A stretch of DNA of 46,600 bases from Bacteroidia bacterium (GTDB lineage Bacteria; Bacteroidota; Bacteroidia; Bacteroidales; Azobacteroidaceae): positions 1-46,600 of the forward strand of contig BNXY01000018.1 of NCBI GenBank assembly GCA_025999935.1. Reading direction: 5' to 3'. Each line of letters begins with the position of its first letter. The stretch's first letter is position 1. Shown here one piece after another: positions 33,839 to 43,661 of this stretch. The translations under genes and the position numbers were made by a program. A model generated the notes under the pieces. The model was given only the letters and a program-made list of their open reading frames with translations, did no database searches and had not been told where the DNA came from.

Positions 33839-36800
33839 ATGGAAACGATTGTAACAAAAACACTGGACGAAGCTTTAAAAGAACGAATTCTGATTCTCGA
33901 CGGTGGAATGGGAAGCATGATTCAACAATATAATCTCATAGAAAAAGATTATCGGGGCGGCCAATTCGCCCATTTGCCCGGACCCATGCAGGGAAACGGC
34001 GATATGCTGTGCCTTACCCGGCCGGATGTGATTCAGGCGATTCATGCCGCCTATCTGGAAGCCGGCGCTGATATTATTGAAACCAATTCGCTGAACCTGA
34101 CGGCTGTATCCATGGCCGATTACGGTCTGGAGCCGTATGTGCGCGAACTGAATCTGGCGGCGGCCCGTATCGCAAAAGAAGTTACGGATAAATATACGAA
34201 ATTGAATCCGGAAAAACCCCGTTTTGTCGCCGGTTCTATTGGGCCGACCAATAAAACGGCCTCAATATCTCCCGATGTTTCCAATCCGGCTTACCGGAAT
34301 ATTACTTTCGATGAATTACATGCGGCTTACAAGGAACAAATCATCGCTTTGATAGACGGCGGCGTGGATGCTCTCCTTATCGAAACCGCTTTCGATACGC
34401 TGAATGTGAAAGCGGCTTTGATGGCGGCGGAAAACGCCATGCAGGAATTGCAAAAAGAAGTCCCGTTGATGGTATCCTTTACCTTAGCGGGAAAAAGCGG
34501 CCGCATCCTGTCCGGTCAAACCTTGGAAGCCGCCTGGGCTTCCATCTCCCATGTAAAATTGTTGAGCGTGGGGCTGAACTGCTCTTTCGGCGCAAGGGAT
34601 ATGAAGCCTTTTATCAAAGAATTGAAACAAATCGCTCCCTGTTATATCAGCGCTTATCCGAACGCCGGTCTGCCCAACAGCTTGGGAAAATACGACGAAA
34701 CACCCGAAATAATGGCGCCGCAAATTCAGGAATACATCGACGAAGGCTTGGTCAATATCATTGGCGGATGCTGCGGTACAACGCCGGCGCATATCGCCGC
34801 TATTGCAAAATTGAGAATGGAAAATGGAGACTTGAGAATTATAAATAAAAAAGTTTCTCCAAATTTGATTCTTTCCGGTTTAGATAAATTGGAGATTAAT
34901 TCTCAATTCACTTTGATCGGCGAACGATGTAATGTAGCCGGTTCCCGGAAATTCCTGCGCTTGATAAAGGAAGAAAAATACGAAGAAGCCTTGATTATTG
35001 CCCGTAAACAGGTGGACGACGGAGCGCATATTCTCGATATCAATGTGGACGACGGCTTGTTGGACGGCGTAAAAGAAATGACAACCTTCCTGAACCTGAT
35101 TGCTTCCGAACCGGATATCGCTCGTGTTCCGGTCATGCTCGACAGTTCCGACTGGAACATTATCGAAGCCGGGTTGAAATGCCAGCAAGGAAAATCCATT
35201 GTCAACTCCATCAGTTTGAAAGCCGGAGAGGAAGATTTTCTCCGGAAAGCGCGTATTGTTCGTTCTTACGGCGCAGCGGTTGTCGCCATGGCTTTCGACG
35301 AAAAAGGACAGGCGGATACTTTTGAACGGAAAACGGAAATTGTCGCCCGTGAATATCAATTGTTGACGGAAAAAGCCGGTTTCCCTCCCTGCGATATTAT
35401 TTTCGACCCCAATGTATTGGCGGTTGCTACCGGCATTGAAGAACATGCCGCTTACGGACTGAATTTTATCCGCACTGTGGAATGGATAAAAAACAACCTG
35501 CCTGGCGCTAAGGTAAGCGGCGGCGTGAGCAATCTCTCTTTTGCTTTCCGCGGCAACGAATCCCTGCGCGAGGCGATGCACGCTGTTTTCCTTTACTATT
35601 GTGTTGGAAAAGGCATGGATATGGGAATTGTAAATCCTTCTTCTTCGTTGAATTATGCCGATATTGATGCGGATTTGCGAACCTTGATTGAAGATGTAAT
35701 CCTGAATCGCCATCCGGACGCCGCCGAACGCTTGCTTGAATATGCCCAGCAAAACAACGAAAAAACAGGCGAAAAAGAAAAAAAGCAGGAAGAGTGGCGT
35801 ACTCTGCCTTTGGCGGAACGGTTGCAATATGCTTTGATAAAAGGAAATGCCGATTTTCTGGAATCGGATTTGGCGGAAGCTTTGACGGTTTATACACGAC
35901 CGATAGACATTATTGACCAACCGTTGATGGAAGGGATGAATATTGTCGGAAAACTGTTTGGGGAAGGGAAAATGTTCCTGCCGCAGGTGGTTAAAACGGC
36001 TCGTACCATGAAGAAAGCCGTAGCTATCCTGCAACCGGCTATTGAAGCGGCCAAGAAAGAAGATATACAAAAAGCCGGTAAAATCTTGCTCGCCACGGTA
36101 AAAGGCGATGTACACGATATAGGTAAAAATATTACCGGCGTGATTTTGTCCTGCAATAATTACGAAATCATCGATATCGGCGTGATGGTTCCGCCGGAAG
36201 AAATTATCCGTCAGGCCAAAGAAAATCAGGTGGATATGATTGGTTTGAGCGGACTGATTACACCCAGTTTGCAGGAAATGTCATTGGTTGCATCCGAAAT
36301 GGAAAAAGCCGGCTTTACTTTGCCTTTGCTTATCGGCGGGGCGACTACTTCCCAACTGCATACGGCATTGAAAATTGACCCTTTATACCAAGGGCCGGTG
36401 GTGCATGTCCCGGATGCTTCTTTGGCCGTACCCGCCGCCAATCAGTTGTTGAATCCGAAGACACAGGAAGAATATGTGCAAGGAATCAAAAGCGCCTACC
36501 AATCCCTGCGGAATAAATCCGGAAAAGCGGAATTAGTCTCTTTGGAATATGCTCGGGAACATGCGCTTCCGATGGATTGGTCGAAATATACGCCCGATAC
36601 GCCTTCGTTTACGGGAACGCGGATCTTGGATGCAATTCCCGTAAAGGACATCATCCCTTATATCAATTGGTTGGCATTTATGTCCGTTTGGAAATTTCCG
36701 GTTAAATACGGGAAATACATGCAATTGAAAACGGCGGAAGAAAAACAACATTGGTTGGATTCATTTATCGGCGAAGAAAAACAAAAAGCAACCGAAGCGG

Positions 36801-37510
36801 TTCGTTTATTGAACGACACCCAAAATATCCTGACGGAATGGACGGCCAACGATTCCGGATTTATCAAGGCGATTGTCGGACTTTTTCCGGTAGAACGGGA
36901 AAACGATACCATTCGCGTGGAAGGAAAAACCATTCCCTTCCTTCGCCAACAAGAAAAGCGGGAAGACGATATTTACAAATCGCTGGCCGATTTCTTTTCT
37001 CCCAACGGCGATTTTATTGGAATGTTTGTCGCTACGGCAGGCGCCAACAAACCGGAAATTCATTGCGATTGCGGTCACAAACACGAAGCCGACGATTATA
37101 CGGATATGATTAAGCAAGTCCTTCGCGACCGTTTGGCGGAAGCGACTGCCGAATACCTGCACGAAAAAGTGCGCAAAGAACTCTGGGGTTATGCACCCGA
37201 AGAATCCTATACCGTCGAAGAATTGATGAAAGCGCCATACAGGGGTATCCGTCCCGCGTCAGGTTATCCGTCTCATCCGGATATTTCCCTGAACTTCGTC
37301 ATCGACGATTTGTTGGATATAAAGCGGATTGGCATGAGTCTGACACCCAACGGCGCCATCTATCCAAACGCCTCGGTGGCAGGATTATACATATCCCATC
37401 CGGCATCCGATTATTTTCTACTTGGAAAAATCAACGAAGAACAAGTCACGGATTACGCCGCTCGCAAAGGGATTTCAGTGGAGGAAGCCGGGAAGTGGCT
37501 GGGAGTTTGA
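33839..37510 (+). CDS. metH: cobalamin-dependent methionine synthase
   Basis: MetH moves the methyl group from methyltetrahydrofolate via cobalamin to homocysteine. All modules are present in 1223 residues. The homocysteine domain has zinc ligands in [12 protein letters not shown] near 246 and [10 protein letters not shown] near 309. The pterin domain (about 350-630) has [17 protein letters not shown] and [13 protein letters not shown]. The cobalamin domain has [17 protein letters not shown] near 757 (DxHxxG) and [17 protein letters not shown]. The reactivation domain has [12 protein letters not shown] near 1135. The linker [14 protein letters not shown] (near 323-337) is coded by GAGAATGGAAAATGGAGA-type DNA and looks like a captured simple repeat. 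No cobalamin riboswitch was found upstream. Confidence 0.96.
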   Translation: METIVTKTLDEALKERILILDGGMGSMIQQYNLIEKDYRGGQFAHLPGPMQGNGDMLCLTRPDVIQAIHAAYLEAGADIIETNSLNLTAVSMADYGLEPYVRELNLAAARIAKEVTDKYTKLNPEKPRFVAGSIGPTNKTASISPDVSNPAYRNITFDELHAAYKEQIIALIDGGVDALLIETAFDTLNVKAALMAAENAMQELQKEVPLMVSFTLAGKSGRILSGQTLEAAWASISHVKLLSVGLNCSFGARDMKPFIKELKQIAPCYISAYPNAGLPNSLGKYDETPEIMAPQIQEYIDEGLVNIIGGCCGTTPAHIAAIAKLRMENGDLRIINKKVSPNLILSGLDKLEINSQFTLIGERCNVAGSRKFLRLIKEEKYEEALIIARKQVDDGAHILDINVDDGLLDGVKEMTTFLNLIASEPDIARVPVMLDSSDWNIIEAGLKCQQGKSIVNSISLKAGEEDFLRKARIVRSYGAAVVAMAFDEKGQADTFERKTEIVAREYQLLTEKAGFPPCDIIFDPNVLAVATGIEEHAAYGLNFIRTVEWIKNNLPGAKVSGGVSNLSFAFRGNESLREAMHAVFLYYCVGKGMDMGIVNPSSSLNYADIDADLRTLIEDVILNRHPDAAERLLEYAQQNNEKTGEKEKKQEEWRTLPLAERLQYALIKGNADFLESDLAEALTVYTRPIDIIDQPLMEGMNIVGKLFGEGKMFLPQVVKTARTMKKAVAILQPAIEAAKKEDIQKAGKILLATVKGDVHDIGKNITGVILSCNNYEIIDIGVMVPPEEIIRQAKENQVDMIGLSGLITPSLQEMSLVASEMEKAGFTLPLLIGGATTSQLHTALKIDPLYQGPVVHVPDASLAVPAANQLLNPKTQEEYVQGIKSAYQSLRNKSGKAELVSLEYAREHALPMDWSKYTPDTPSFTGTRILDAIPVKDIIPYINWLAFMSVWKFPVKYGKYMQLKTAEEKQHWLDSFIGEEKQKATEAVRLLNDTQNILTEWTANDSGFIKAIVGLFPVERENDTIRVEGKTIPFLRQQEKREDDIYKSLADFFSPNGDFIGMFVATAGANKPEIHCDCGHKHEADDYTDMIKQVLRDRLAEATAEYLHEKVRKELWGYAPEESYTVEELMKAPYRGIRPASGYPSHPDISLNFVIDDLLDIKRIGMSLTPNGAIYPNASVAGLYISHPASDYFLLGKINEEQVTDYAARKGISVEEAGKWLGV

Positions 37511-37576
37511 AAAAGTACGCTATCTTTGCCTTTTGCATACCTAACAAACGCTAAATATTATTTTGAGGCAAAAAAA

Positions 37577-37619
37577 ATCCCAAAGGGATATAATACTTAG
37601 AATAGGGTTTCAACCCTAT
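37577..37619. repeat. double-hairpin element at the 3' end of the exporter gene
   Basis: ATCCC-AAA-GGGAT (37577-37589) and ATAGGGTT-TC-AACCCTAT (37602-37619) form two hairpins 12 bases apart. I have a memory of similar pairs dispersed in Bacteroidetes genomes. The last codons of the exporter (HRVETLF and stop) are inside it. It may also terminate transcription between the convergent metH and exporter genes. Confidence 0.65.
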
Positions 37620-39762
37620 GGGGCATTTGTTTTTCCCACATCTGAAAATATCGTCCCTTAGCAGAATATAATTCTTGATGCGAACCCTGTTCCATCACTT
37701 TTCCGTTTTCAAGTACAATAATTTTATCCGCATCAATAACCGTACTTAGGCGATGTGCAATAATCAAGATGGTTTTCCCTTCGGCAATCAAATCCCGAAT
37801 CAAGTTTTTAACATATTCTTCCGATTTTGAATCCAAAGAAGACGTTGCTTCATCAAAAATAAAAACTTCCGGATCTGAATACAATGCGCGGGCAATGGCC
37901 AATCGTTGTTTTTCCCCACCGGAAAGTTGCGTACCGTTTTCTCCGATATAGGTATTGAAACCGCGTGGCAAATTTTCTATAAACGGCATCAATCCCAATT
38001 GTTTAACAATTTGAATAATCTTGTCCATATCCGGATTGAAATCTCCTACTGCAATGTTGTCGATAATATTTCCTGAAAAGAGATTGAGTTGTTGCGGCAC
38101 GGCGCTAATCAATTTACGCATACTTTCATTCGTGAAAAAATCAATATTTTGTCCGTTAATGGTTATTTTTCCGGCTCGGATGGGATATAATTTTTGCAAC
38201 AAAGAGGCCAGTGTCGTCTTACCGGAACCGCTTTCTCCAATGATGGCCGTGAGTTTTCCTTTCGGAATGGTCAATGAAAAATCAACAAAAATATCTTTCC
38301 GGCTACCATAGGAGAATGAGATATTATCAAAACAAATATCTCCGATATTTTCTTTTTTAAGTTCAATTTTGTTTTCTTCCGATTCCCTTTCCAAATCCAT
38401 GATTTCAAAAAGACGGTCAGATGCAATTAAGGCATTTTGTATGGTTTTATTAGCTCCGATCAAGCTGGCAGCAGGTCCCATAAAATAACCGATTATCGAA
38501 TAAAAAGAAAGCAATGTACCCGGAGTAATAGAGTTGTCGATTACATAATAAGAACCAATCCAAAGCAATAATATCGTAAATAAACGGCTGATAAAACCGG
38601 CTGTATTCCCTGTGAATAAACCATTTAATCCGGAACGGTAAACGGTTTGCATCATCAATACAAATTTGTTTTCGGTCTTAAAATTTGTATAATTTTCAAT
38701 GCCGAATTGTTTGATTGTTTTTGTCGAACCAACCGATTCCACCAACTGGCTTTGTAATTCGGCAGAAGTTTCCATGATTTTCCGTTCCTGCTTTTTATTC
38801 AACATGTCTGTAATATAATATAAAACAGCATACAATGGAATCACAATTAACATCAGCAGCGAAAGTTCCCAACTATATACAAACATCAGTGCAAAAGAAA
38901 AAATAACAATAAACACATTTACTATCAATGAAATGGATACATCGTTGATAAAAGCCCTGATTTTAACGGCATCGCCAATTCGGGACAGAATTTCTCCTAC
39001 CCGCATGGTGTCAAAAAACTGTTGAGGCAGCCGCAATAAGTGTTTGTAATAACCCAATACAAGCCGGGTATCAATCTGCTGACCGGTTTTCATCATGAAG
39101 ATACTTTGAAAAATTCCGGTAAAAGTTTGCAGCAACAGAATCAAAAGCATGCCCACGCTTAGCAGATTTAACAAATTGGTATTTCCTTCCGGTAAAACTT
39201 TATCTGTCAGTTTCTGAATATAGATAGAAGTGGATAAACCCAATACTGTGTATATGATAGCGCCGAACAGGCATTGGAAAAGAACGCTTTTATGCGGTTG
39301 AAGCAAATAAAGGAAACGTTTCAGATTGGATATTTTCCGGTTTCCCTCCTGAAAATCTTCTCCCGGCATAATCAGTATCAAATAACCTGTCCACGTTTCG
39401 CAAAATTTGTCTATAGATACTTTGTGCATTAGCCCGTCGCCCGGATCCATGTATTCTATCGTATCTTTCTTCACTTTATAAATGACAAGGAAATGGCTTA
39501 ACATTCCTTTTATAATCACGTGGGCAATTGTAGGAACAGGAATTTTGCTCAACGAATCTCGGTTTCCTTTCACGCCTTTGGCTACAAATCCCAATTTTTC
39601 GGCGGCGGTTACCATGCCCAATACATTGGTTCCTTTTTTATCCGTACTCGCTATTTGCCGGATGTAGGCGATGGAAAGTTGCAGGTTGAAAAATGAAGCC
39701 ACCGAAGCAAGGCATGTAGCCCCGCAATCGGTTATATCCCGCTGTTTGATTTTTACACTCAT
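37597..39762 (-). CDS. C39-peptidase-containing ABC transporter (peptide exporter/leader protease)
   Basis: This 721-residue exporter cuts double-glycine leaders and exports the mature peptide. The C39 protease domain has Gln7, Cys13 (KQRDITDCGATCLASVASF), His90 (GMLSHFLVIYKV) and Asp106 (YMDPGDG). Six membrane helices follow (about 160-440). The ATPase has GESGSGKTTLASLLQ near 507, LSGGEKQRLAIARALYSDP and VFIFDEATSSLDS. I chose the ATG at 39762 because it overlaps the stop of the HlyD gene as ATGA. Its last eight codons come from a repeat element (37577-37619), so the native C-terminus may have been replaced. A collapsed second copy lies at 45874-46164. Confidence 0.94.
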   Translation of the reverse strand: MSVKIKQRDITDCGATCLASVASFFNLQLSIAYIRQIASTDKKGTNVLGMVTAAEKLGFVAKGVKGNRDSLSKIPVPTIAHVIIKGMLSHFLVIYKVKKDTIEYMDPGDGLMHKVSIDKFCETWTGYLILIMPGEDFQEGNRKISNLKRFLYLLQPHKSVLFQCLFGAIIYTVLGLSTSIYIQKLTDKVLPEGNTNLLNLLSVGMLLILLLQTFTGIFQSIFMMKTGQQIDTRLVLGYYKHLLRLPQQFFDTMRVGEILSRIGDAVKIRAFINDVSISLIVNVFIVIFSFALMFVYSWELSLLMLIVIPLYAVLYYITDMLNKKQERKIMETSAELQSQLVESVGSTKTIKQFGIENYTNFKTENKFVLMMQTVYRSGLNGLFTGNTAGFISRLFTILLLWIGSYYVIDNSITPGTLLSFYSIIGYFMGPAASLIGANKTIQNALIASDRLFEIMDLERESEENKIELKKENIGDICFDNISFSYGSRKDIFVDFSLTIPKGKLTAIIGESGSGKTTLASLLQKLYPIRAGKITINGQNIDFFTNESMRKLISAVPQQLNLFSGNIIDNIAVGDFNPDMDKIIQIVKQLGLMPFIENLPRGFNTYIGENGTQLSGGEKQRLAIARALYSDPEVFIFDEATSSLDSKSEEYVKNLIRDLIAEGKTILIIAHRLSTVIDADKIIVLENGKVMEQGSHQELYSAKGRYFQMWEKQMPHRVETLF

Positions 39763-40901
39763 TGTTTGATAATCTTGGGGTTCATCCAATCGTCCACCTT
39801 ATCGAACATCAGTTGCCAGAGACTTCTACGGGTCAGTTGGAAACGACCGGTCAGGGTCATTCCTTTTTGAATACAACCCAGATAGCTGTTTTTCAGTTGC
39901 AGACAGTTGGTATTTAGTTTACACCTTACCCTGAACATCGGTCGGTCGGATACGGTTACTATATCTTTTAAAACGCCGGTTACCTTTCCTTCAATCAATC
40001 CCCATTCCCGATAATCGAAAGCGTCGAATTGGAATACCACATCCTGACCCTCATGGATAAGTCCTATATCGGAAGGAGATATATAACATTCCGCCAACAA
40101 GGAATCGGAAGCGGAAATATAGGCGATTGCCTGATTGGGGCCAATAAAATTTCCGGCCTGAAATCCGGAAACCTGCACCAAGGCGCCTGATACCGGAGCC
40201 ATTATGATATAATTTCTTTTTTCTTTTTCTAACTGCCGGATATTGGAAAGCAGGGTCTGATTTTCTATTTCTAAATTGGTTTGCTCGCTTTGCCATGTTG
40301 CATGAAATTCTTCTTTCATATTTACTAAAAGGCTCTCGGCTTTGTCTAAATTATTTTTTAAAGTCAGATAATCAAATTCCGAAACAATTGCCTTCTGATA
40401 AAGCAATTGAGTGGTCTCGTAATCTTTTTTCAAGAAATCAATCTGGATTCTCTGGTCATTTATTTTGGATAAGTAACGGTTGTATTCTGCTATGTATTTT
40501 GAACTTTGGGGTTTACTCACTCCTTTTAGTAAACGGTCAATATCTTCAATAAACCGGTCGTTTTGTTCCTTTTTCTCCAAGTTCAACCGGATTTGTTCAT
40601 CTAATCGTTCCGTATTAAAGATAATCAAGGTATCTCCTTCCACAACAGTTTTATTTTCATGAAGCCGATAGGCGGTCACTTCTCCATAAACGGACGATTG
40701 CAAAACGGTATTTTCCATCGGTGTCCGGATTACGCCCCTGCTTTGGGCGCTGATATCCACCTTGATAAAAGGCAACGACGCCATGGAGAAAGCAATCGAA
40801 AGCAAAATAGCCGAATAGATGATTTTACTTTTAGTCCGGAGTTGGGAATAGTAATTCTCTGCGGAATATTCAATGATTTCGGGTGGAAATATTTGGGGCA
40901 T
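39759..40901 (-). CDS. HlyD-family periplasmic adaptor of the peptide exporter
   Basis: This 380-residue membrane fusion protein has a short cytoplasmic N-terminus and one membrane helix (about 29-48, IIYSAILLSIAFSMASLPFI). The biotinyl-lipoyl-like part is split by a coiled coil (about 105-215). A beta barrel follows (IIMAPVSGALVQVSGFQAG, FIGPNQAIAYISASDSLLAE, GQDVVFQFDAFDYREWG). It links the C39 exporter to an outer-membrane channel, which is not encoded nearby. It follows the CarboxypepD_reg gene by 6 bases and overlaps the exporter start as ATGA. Confidence 0.92.
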   Translation of the reverse strand: MPQIFPPEIIEYSAENYYSQLRTKSKIIYSAILLSIAFSMASLPFIKVDISAQSRGVIRTPMENTVLQSSVYGEVTAYRLHENKTVVEGDTLIIFNTERLDEQIRLNLEKKEQNDRFIEDIDRLLKGVSKPQSSKYIAEYNRYLSKINDQRIQIDFLKKDYETTQLLYQKAIVSEFDYLTLKNNLDKAESLLVNMKEEFHATWQSEQTNLEIENQTLLSNIRQLEKEKRNYIIMAPVSGALVQVSGFQAGNFIGPNQAIAYISASDSLLAECYISPSDIGLIHEGQDVVFQFDAFDYREWGLIEGKVTGVLKDIVTVSDRPMFRVRCKLNTNCLQLKNSYLGCIQKGMTLTGRFQLTRRSLWQLMFDKVDDWMNPKIIKQ

Positions 40902-40907
40902 AATGAC

Positions 40908-42002
40908 TTATTGCGTATATTTCTCCCAAAAACGGTCGATAGTTGTTACAGGTAATTTAAATAATTGTTTAGAATTACCATCTAACTTTTTAGCGTTTTT
41001 TGAATCTGTTATTTTCCATTCCGGCATTGCTTGGATGGTATTCTCCAATTCAATCAATTCTTCTTTTTTTCTGTTTTTGAATGAAAAAATAAATTTAGAA
41101 TCAACCTTATCGAAGTAATAGGCATCTCCTGTTTTTTTAACAGATAGATAAGCCGTTTTAGCTATCAATTTGCCGCTAAAAAATAATATTTTGAGGTATT
41201 TCGTACTATCATTTACCGATTCCGGTATCGTTGTTTTGTAAATCAATAAAACCGTATCCGCTTTATTGATAACAATATCCGTAGAACTTGACGGCCTTCC
41301 TTTTGACTTTTTAGAAAAGCAACTAATAAAAATTAGAGAATCATTATCACTTTCTTTTTTTATTATTGTATTATTTTTATACTTATCAAGCTGTGTTATT
41401 GAATATGGAAAGTATTCTATATTAATTAACTCCAGAATTTTTGTTTCTTTGGAATTATTCAAAAGATGATTTAAATGGATTAACCATAAATCAAGAAACT
41501 TTTTTTCTTTTAGTGGATTTTTTTTTGCGGCAGATGAAAATAAGGCATAACTTTCTTTTCTTTCCATCGTATTTTTTTCTATCATATTTCCATGCCATAA
41601 ATAGGCCATATTTTGAACATATTGGACTTTTAAATTGGAGATAGCTTTCTGTAAAATCTTATCTGCCTCTTCATTTACAATCGTCACGCCATCTAATAGG
41701 TATTCTATTGGATTCATCGTTATAATGATATTGTTTATATTCTTGTATATAAAAGTCTCGGATTTGTATCCAATCCGATATAAATCTATTGTGTCGGATA
41801 AAGTTGCAACAATAGAAAAAAGGCCGTTTTCGTCAGAGAGAATAGAGTTTTCCGGTCGTGTCCGATTTCGAATATACACACTTTCAATGGGTTCCTTCGT
41901 TTCGGAATCAATTACCTTGCCGGAAACCCTATTTTGCGAAAAACTTTCGAAAGTAATCGCCAACATAAAAAGAAAAAACAAATACCTTTTCATACTATTC
42001 AT
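40908..42002 (-). CDS. secreted protein with CarboxypepD_reg-like domain, copy 1
   Basis: This 364-residue protein has a signal peptide (KRYLFFLFMLAITFESFS|Q). Next is a CarboxypepD_reg-like beta-sandwich (RVSGKVIDSETKEPIESVYI, GLFSIVATLSDTIDLYRIGY) and a long region of unknown fold with VTIVNEEADKILQKAISNLK and CFSKKSKGRPSSSTDIVINK. The start at 42002 overlaps the preceding stop as ATGA. Its close paralogue is at 44049-45152: long stretches such as NTMERKESYALFSSAAKKNP are identical. The role in the peptide locus is unknown; export, immunity or surface attachment are possible. No enzyme motif is visible. Confidence 0.75.
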   Translation of the reverse strand: MNSMKRYLFFLFMLAITFESFSQNRVSGKVIDSETKEPIESVYIRNRTRPENSILSDENGLFSIVATLSDTIDLYRIGYKSETFIYKNINNIIITMNPIEYLLDGVTIVNEEADKILQKAISNLKVQYVQNMAYLWHGNMIEKNTMERKESYALFSSAAKKNPLKEKKFLDLWLIHLNHLLNNSKETKILELINIEYFPYSITQLDKYKNNTIIKKESDNDSLIFISCFSKKSKGRPSSSTDIVINKADTVLLIYKTTIPESVNDSTKYLKILFFSGKLIAKTAYLSVKKTGDAYYFDKVDSKFIFSFKNRKKEELIELENTIQAMPEWKITDSKNAKKLDGNSKQLFKLPVTTIDRFWEKYTQ

Positions 42003-43099
42003 GGTTTTATATACTGTTTCCAAAATCCGTGAGAATTAGGAAAATCGCTTTCAAATAAAATGTAGTCGTAAGGCTTTATTTTCTTTTTTGTATTTATTTG
42101 ATTAACAGGATTTTTATCTAAGACAAATGCAACAGATTTAAAAGATTCGTCGTAGGAAGAATCAACATCTGATATTACTCGAAAGTTTCCCAAATGCTGA
42201 ATTTCTTTGATGTAATACAAATCGGAAGTTTTATCTTGTGAAAATTTTATGTTACTAAATTGATTCGTTATTTGCCATTTTGTGTCTTTATTGACTTTGA
42301 TAAGTGTCAATTCAGCCGAATTAGAATAAGATTGTTTCGTGACTTCTATCAACACAGTATCTTGTTTGTTTATGGTATATATATAGTGTCTGTAGTTCTT
42401 TTTATCCGGATGCTTGGGAGATGCTTTTATCACTAATTGTTCTTCTTCATTTTCATAAAGTTCACAAATAAAATTATCTAATATTGATCTTACCGAAAAT
42501 TCTTGTGGAAAAAATTCTGCATAAATGGGTTTTTTATTTATGTAAAAACTACTTTCATTTACTGTTTTTATCTTGTCTAATTGATATAAAAAGAAATCCC
42601 AATGAATACTTTTTTTCCAACTTGTTTTTGTTCGTTTTGCTTCCACTAAAGCAAAGGCCTCTCTTTCGCCCCCAATACTCGTTGTTTCTTCTATATGAAA
42701 TAAATAAGAATTAATTTCTTTCTTTTGAAGATTAAGCGCCAAATTTTTAAGCGCCTTATTTATCAAATTTTCTGCACGAATTGGAGAAATAACCACTTCA
42801 CTTAACTCAACGACATTCCTAATCAAATAAACATTTGGATTATGAAGCAATATATCGGATACGGTTACCAAAAAATCATAAGCCAATTGCTTGAAATAAA
42901 CCGGCTCTGATGAATGAACATTCAAAATATAACGCCCTTCTTCATCCGTCATTGCTATTCTATTTCTGTCTTGTGTATAAACCACTACACCAGAGATTGG
43001 CTCTTTTGTTTCTTTATCAAAAACTTGTCCTGAAATTCTTGTTTGAGAAAAAAGAAATAAAGGACAAAATAAAAATAAAAATAAAAATTTCGCTTTCAT
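41999..43099 (-). CDS. secreted protein with CarboxypepD_reg-like domain, divergent member
   Basis: This 366-residue protein has a signal peptide (MKAKFLFLFLFCPLFLFS|Q) and a CarboxypepD_reg-like domain (RISGQVFDKETKEPISGVVV, MTDEEGRYILNV). The second half has the same layout as its neighbours (ELSEVVISPIRAENLINKAL, then beta-rich sequence ending FPNSHGFWKQYIKP, compare DRFWEKYTQ in the paralogue) but is clearly diverged. It is the first gene of the exporter operon and lies 68 bases after peptide gene 1, just beyond a hairpin terminator. No separate promoter is seen, so expression probably depends on read-through from peptide gene 1. Confidence 0.75.
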   Translation of the reverse strand: MKAKFLFLFLFCPLFLFSQTRISGQVFDKETKEPISGVVVYTQDRNRIAMTDEEGRYILNVHSSEPVYFKQLAYDFLVTVSDILLHNPNVYLIRNVVELSEVVISPIRAENLINKALKNLALNLQKKEINSYLFHIEETTSIGGEREAFALVEAKRTKTSWKKSIHWDFFLYQLDKIKTVNESSFYINKKPIYAEFFPQEFSVRSILDNFICELYENEEEQLVIKASPKHPDKKNYRHYIYTINKQDTVLIEVTKQSYSNSAELTLIKVNKDTKWQITNQFSNIKFSQDKTSDLYYIKEIQHLGNFRVISDVDSSYDESFKSVAFVLDKNPVNQINTKKKIKPYDYILFESDFPNSHGFWKQYIKP

Positions 43100-43118
43100 T
43101 AAAAAATTACTTCAAAAA

Positions 43119-43155
43119 AAGAGGCTGTTTAAAATTTATTTTTCAACAGCCTCTT
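43119..43155 (-). terminator. terminator/attenuator between peptide gene 1 and the exporter operon
   Basis: Read on the minus strand, an 11-bp stem AAGAGGCTGTT/AACAGCCTCTT with a 15-base loop is followed by a run of T. It sits after the peptide stop and before the operon, so it should reduce read-through. Confidence 0.75.
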
Positions 43156-43167
43156 CAAAATTAGAAA

Positions 43168-43404
43168 TTAAGAATGCACTCCTGTCCTTCCATTTTTAAG
43201 GCCATGTTCATTCATAAACGCCCAAACATCTTGCGCAGCCTGTCCAAGCCACTCGCAAGCATCTTCAATAGCATTTCCTGCGGTGTCTAGTGCATTTGAA
43301 ATCCAATTTCCAATATCGTTAAAGATATTACCTCCATCAGTTTCCAACATTTCTTGGCGTGTCATTTCCGCTACGCCATAAGCGTTTAAATCAAAAGTTT
43401 TCAT
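43168..43404 (-). CDS. double-glycine-leader peptide precursor 1 (bacteriocin-like)
   Basis: This 78-residue precursor has a 25-residue leader (MKTFDLNAYGVAEM ... MLETDGG) ending in Gly-Gly, the cut site of C39 exporters. The predicted mature peptide has 53 residues (NIFNDIGNWISNALDTAGNA ... GLKNGRTGVHS) with one Cys. It would form amphipathic helices. The leader matches the Bacteroidales GG-leader natural-product precursor family (TIGR04149-like) in style. Only residue 7 of the leader differs from peptide 2, while the mature parts are unrelated apart from NIF and some spacing. The promoter and palindromic operator are at 43485-43523. No lanthipeptide or radical-SAM modification enzyme is nearby, so an unmodified peptide is most likely. 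Confidence 0.85.
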   Translation of the reverse strand: MKTFDLNAYGVAEMTRQEMLETDGGNIFNDIGNWISNALDTAGNAIEDACEWLGQAAQDVWAFMNEHGLKNGRTGVHS

Positions 43405-43484
43405 AAAAAATAAAATTTTAAAATTAAAAATTAATCAATTTGTTACCGATAACATTTTGAAATACAAACACTGTAATTACAATG

Positions 43485-43523
43485 CAAAGGTAAATGTATT
43501 CCGTGCAACTTCCTTGCACGGAA
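43485..43523 (-). promoter_or_regulatory. promoter and palindromic operator of peptide gene 1
   Basis: Minus-strand -7 box TACCTTTG (43485-43492). A perfect palindrome, TTCCGTGCAA-N5-TTGCACGGAA (43499-43523), begins 6 bases upstream and covers the -33 region. The same unit at the same distance precedes peptide gene 2 and the paralogue at 45152. Confidence 0.8.
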
Positions 43524-43546
43524 CGATTTTTTTTTGTTTTTACAAT

Positions 43547-43592
43547 AATTTAATTAAAAAGAGCCTGAATTCAGGCTCTTTTTAATTAAATT
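43547..43592. terminator. 46-bp perfect palindrome, terminator of peptide gene 2
   Basis: AATTTAATTAAAAAGAGCC begins a 23-base arm that is perfectly repeated in inverted order, giving a strong stem with A/T-rich flanks usable in both directions. It follows the stop of peptide gene 2 by 69 bases and precedes the operator of peptide gene 1. Confidence 0.8.
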
Positions 43593-43661
43593 AAGAGTAT
43601 TTGCTCACACCGTAAGGGCTAAAATGGATTGATAATATCTATTTTAAATTACGGGTTCTGG

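Noticed and set aside
34880..36115. Long 411-codon open frame antisense to metH
   Set aside because: It is composed of Phe/His/Gln-rich sequence with no domain, lies fully opposite a well-conserved gene, and reflects the codon bias of metH.
37523..37530. TATCTTTG promoter-like box after metH on the plus strand
   Set aside because: It has no -33 element and no gene follows on that strand; it is probably chance in AT-rich DNA.
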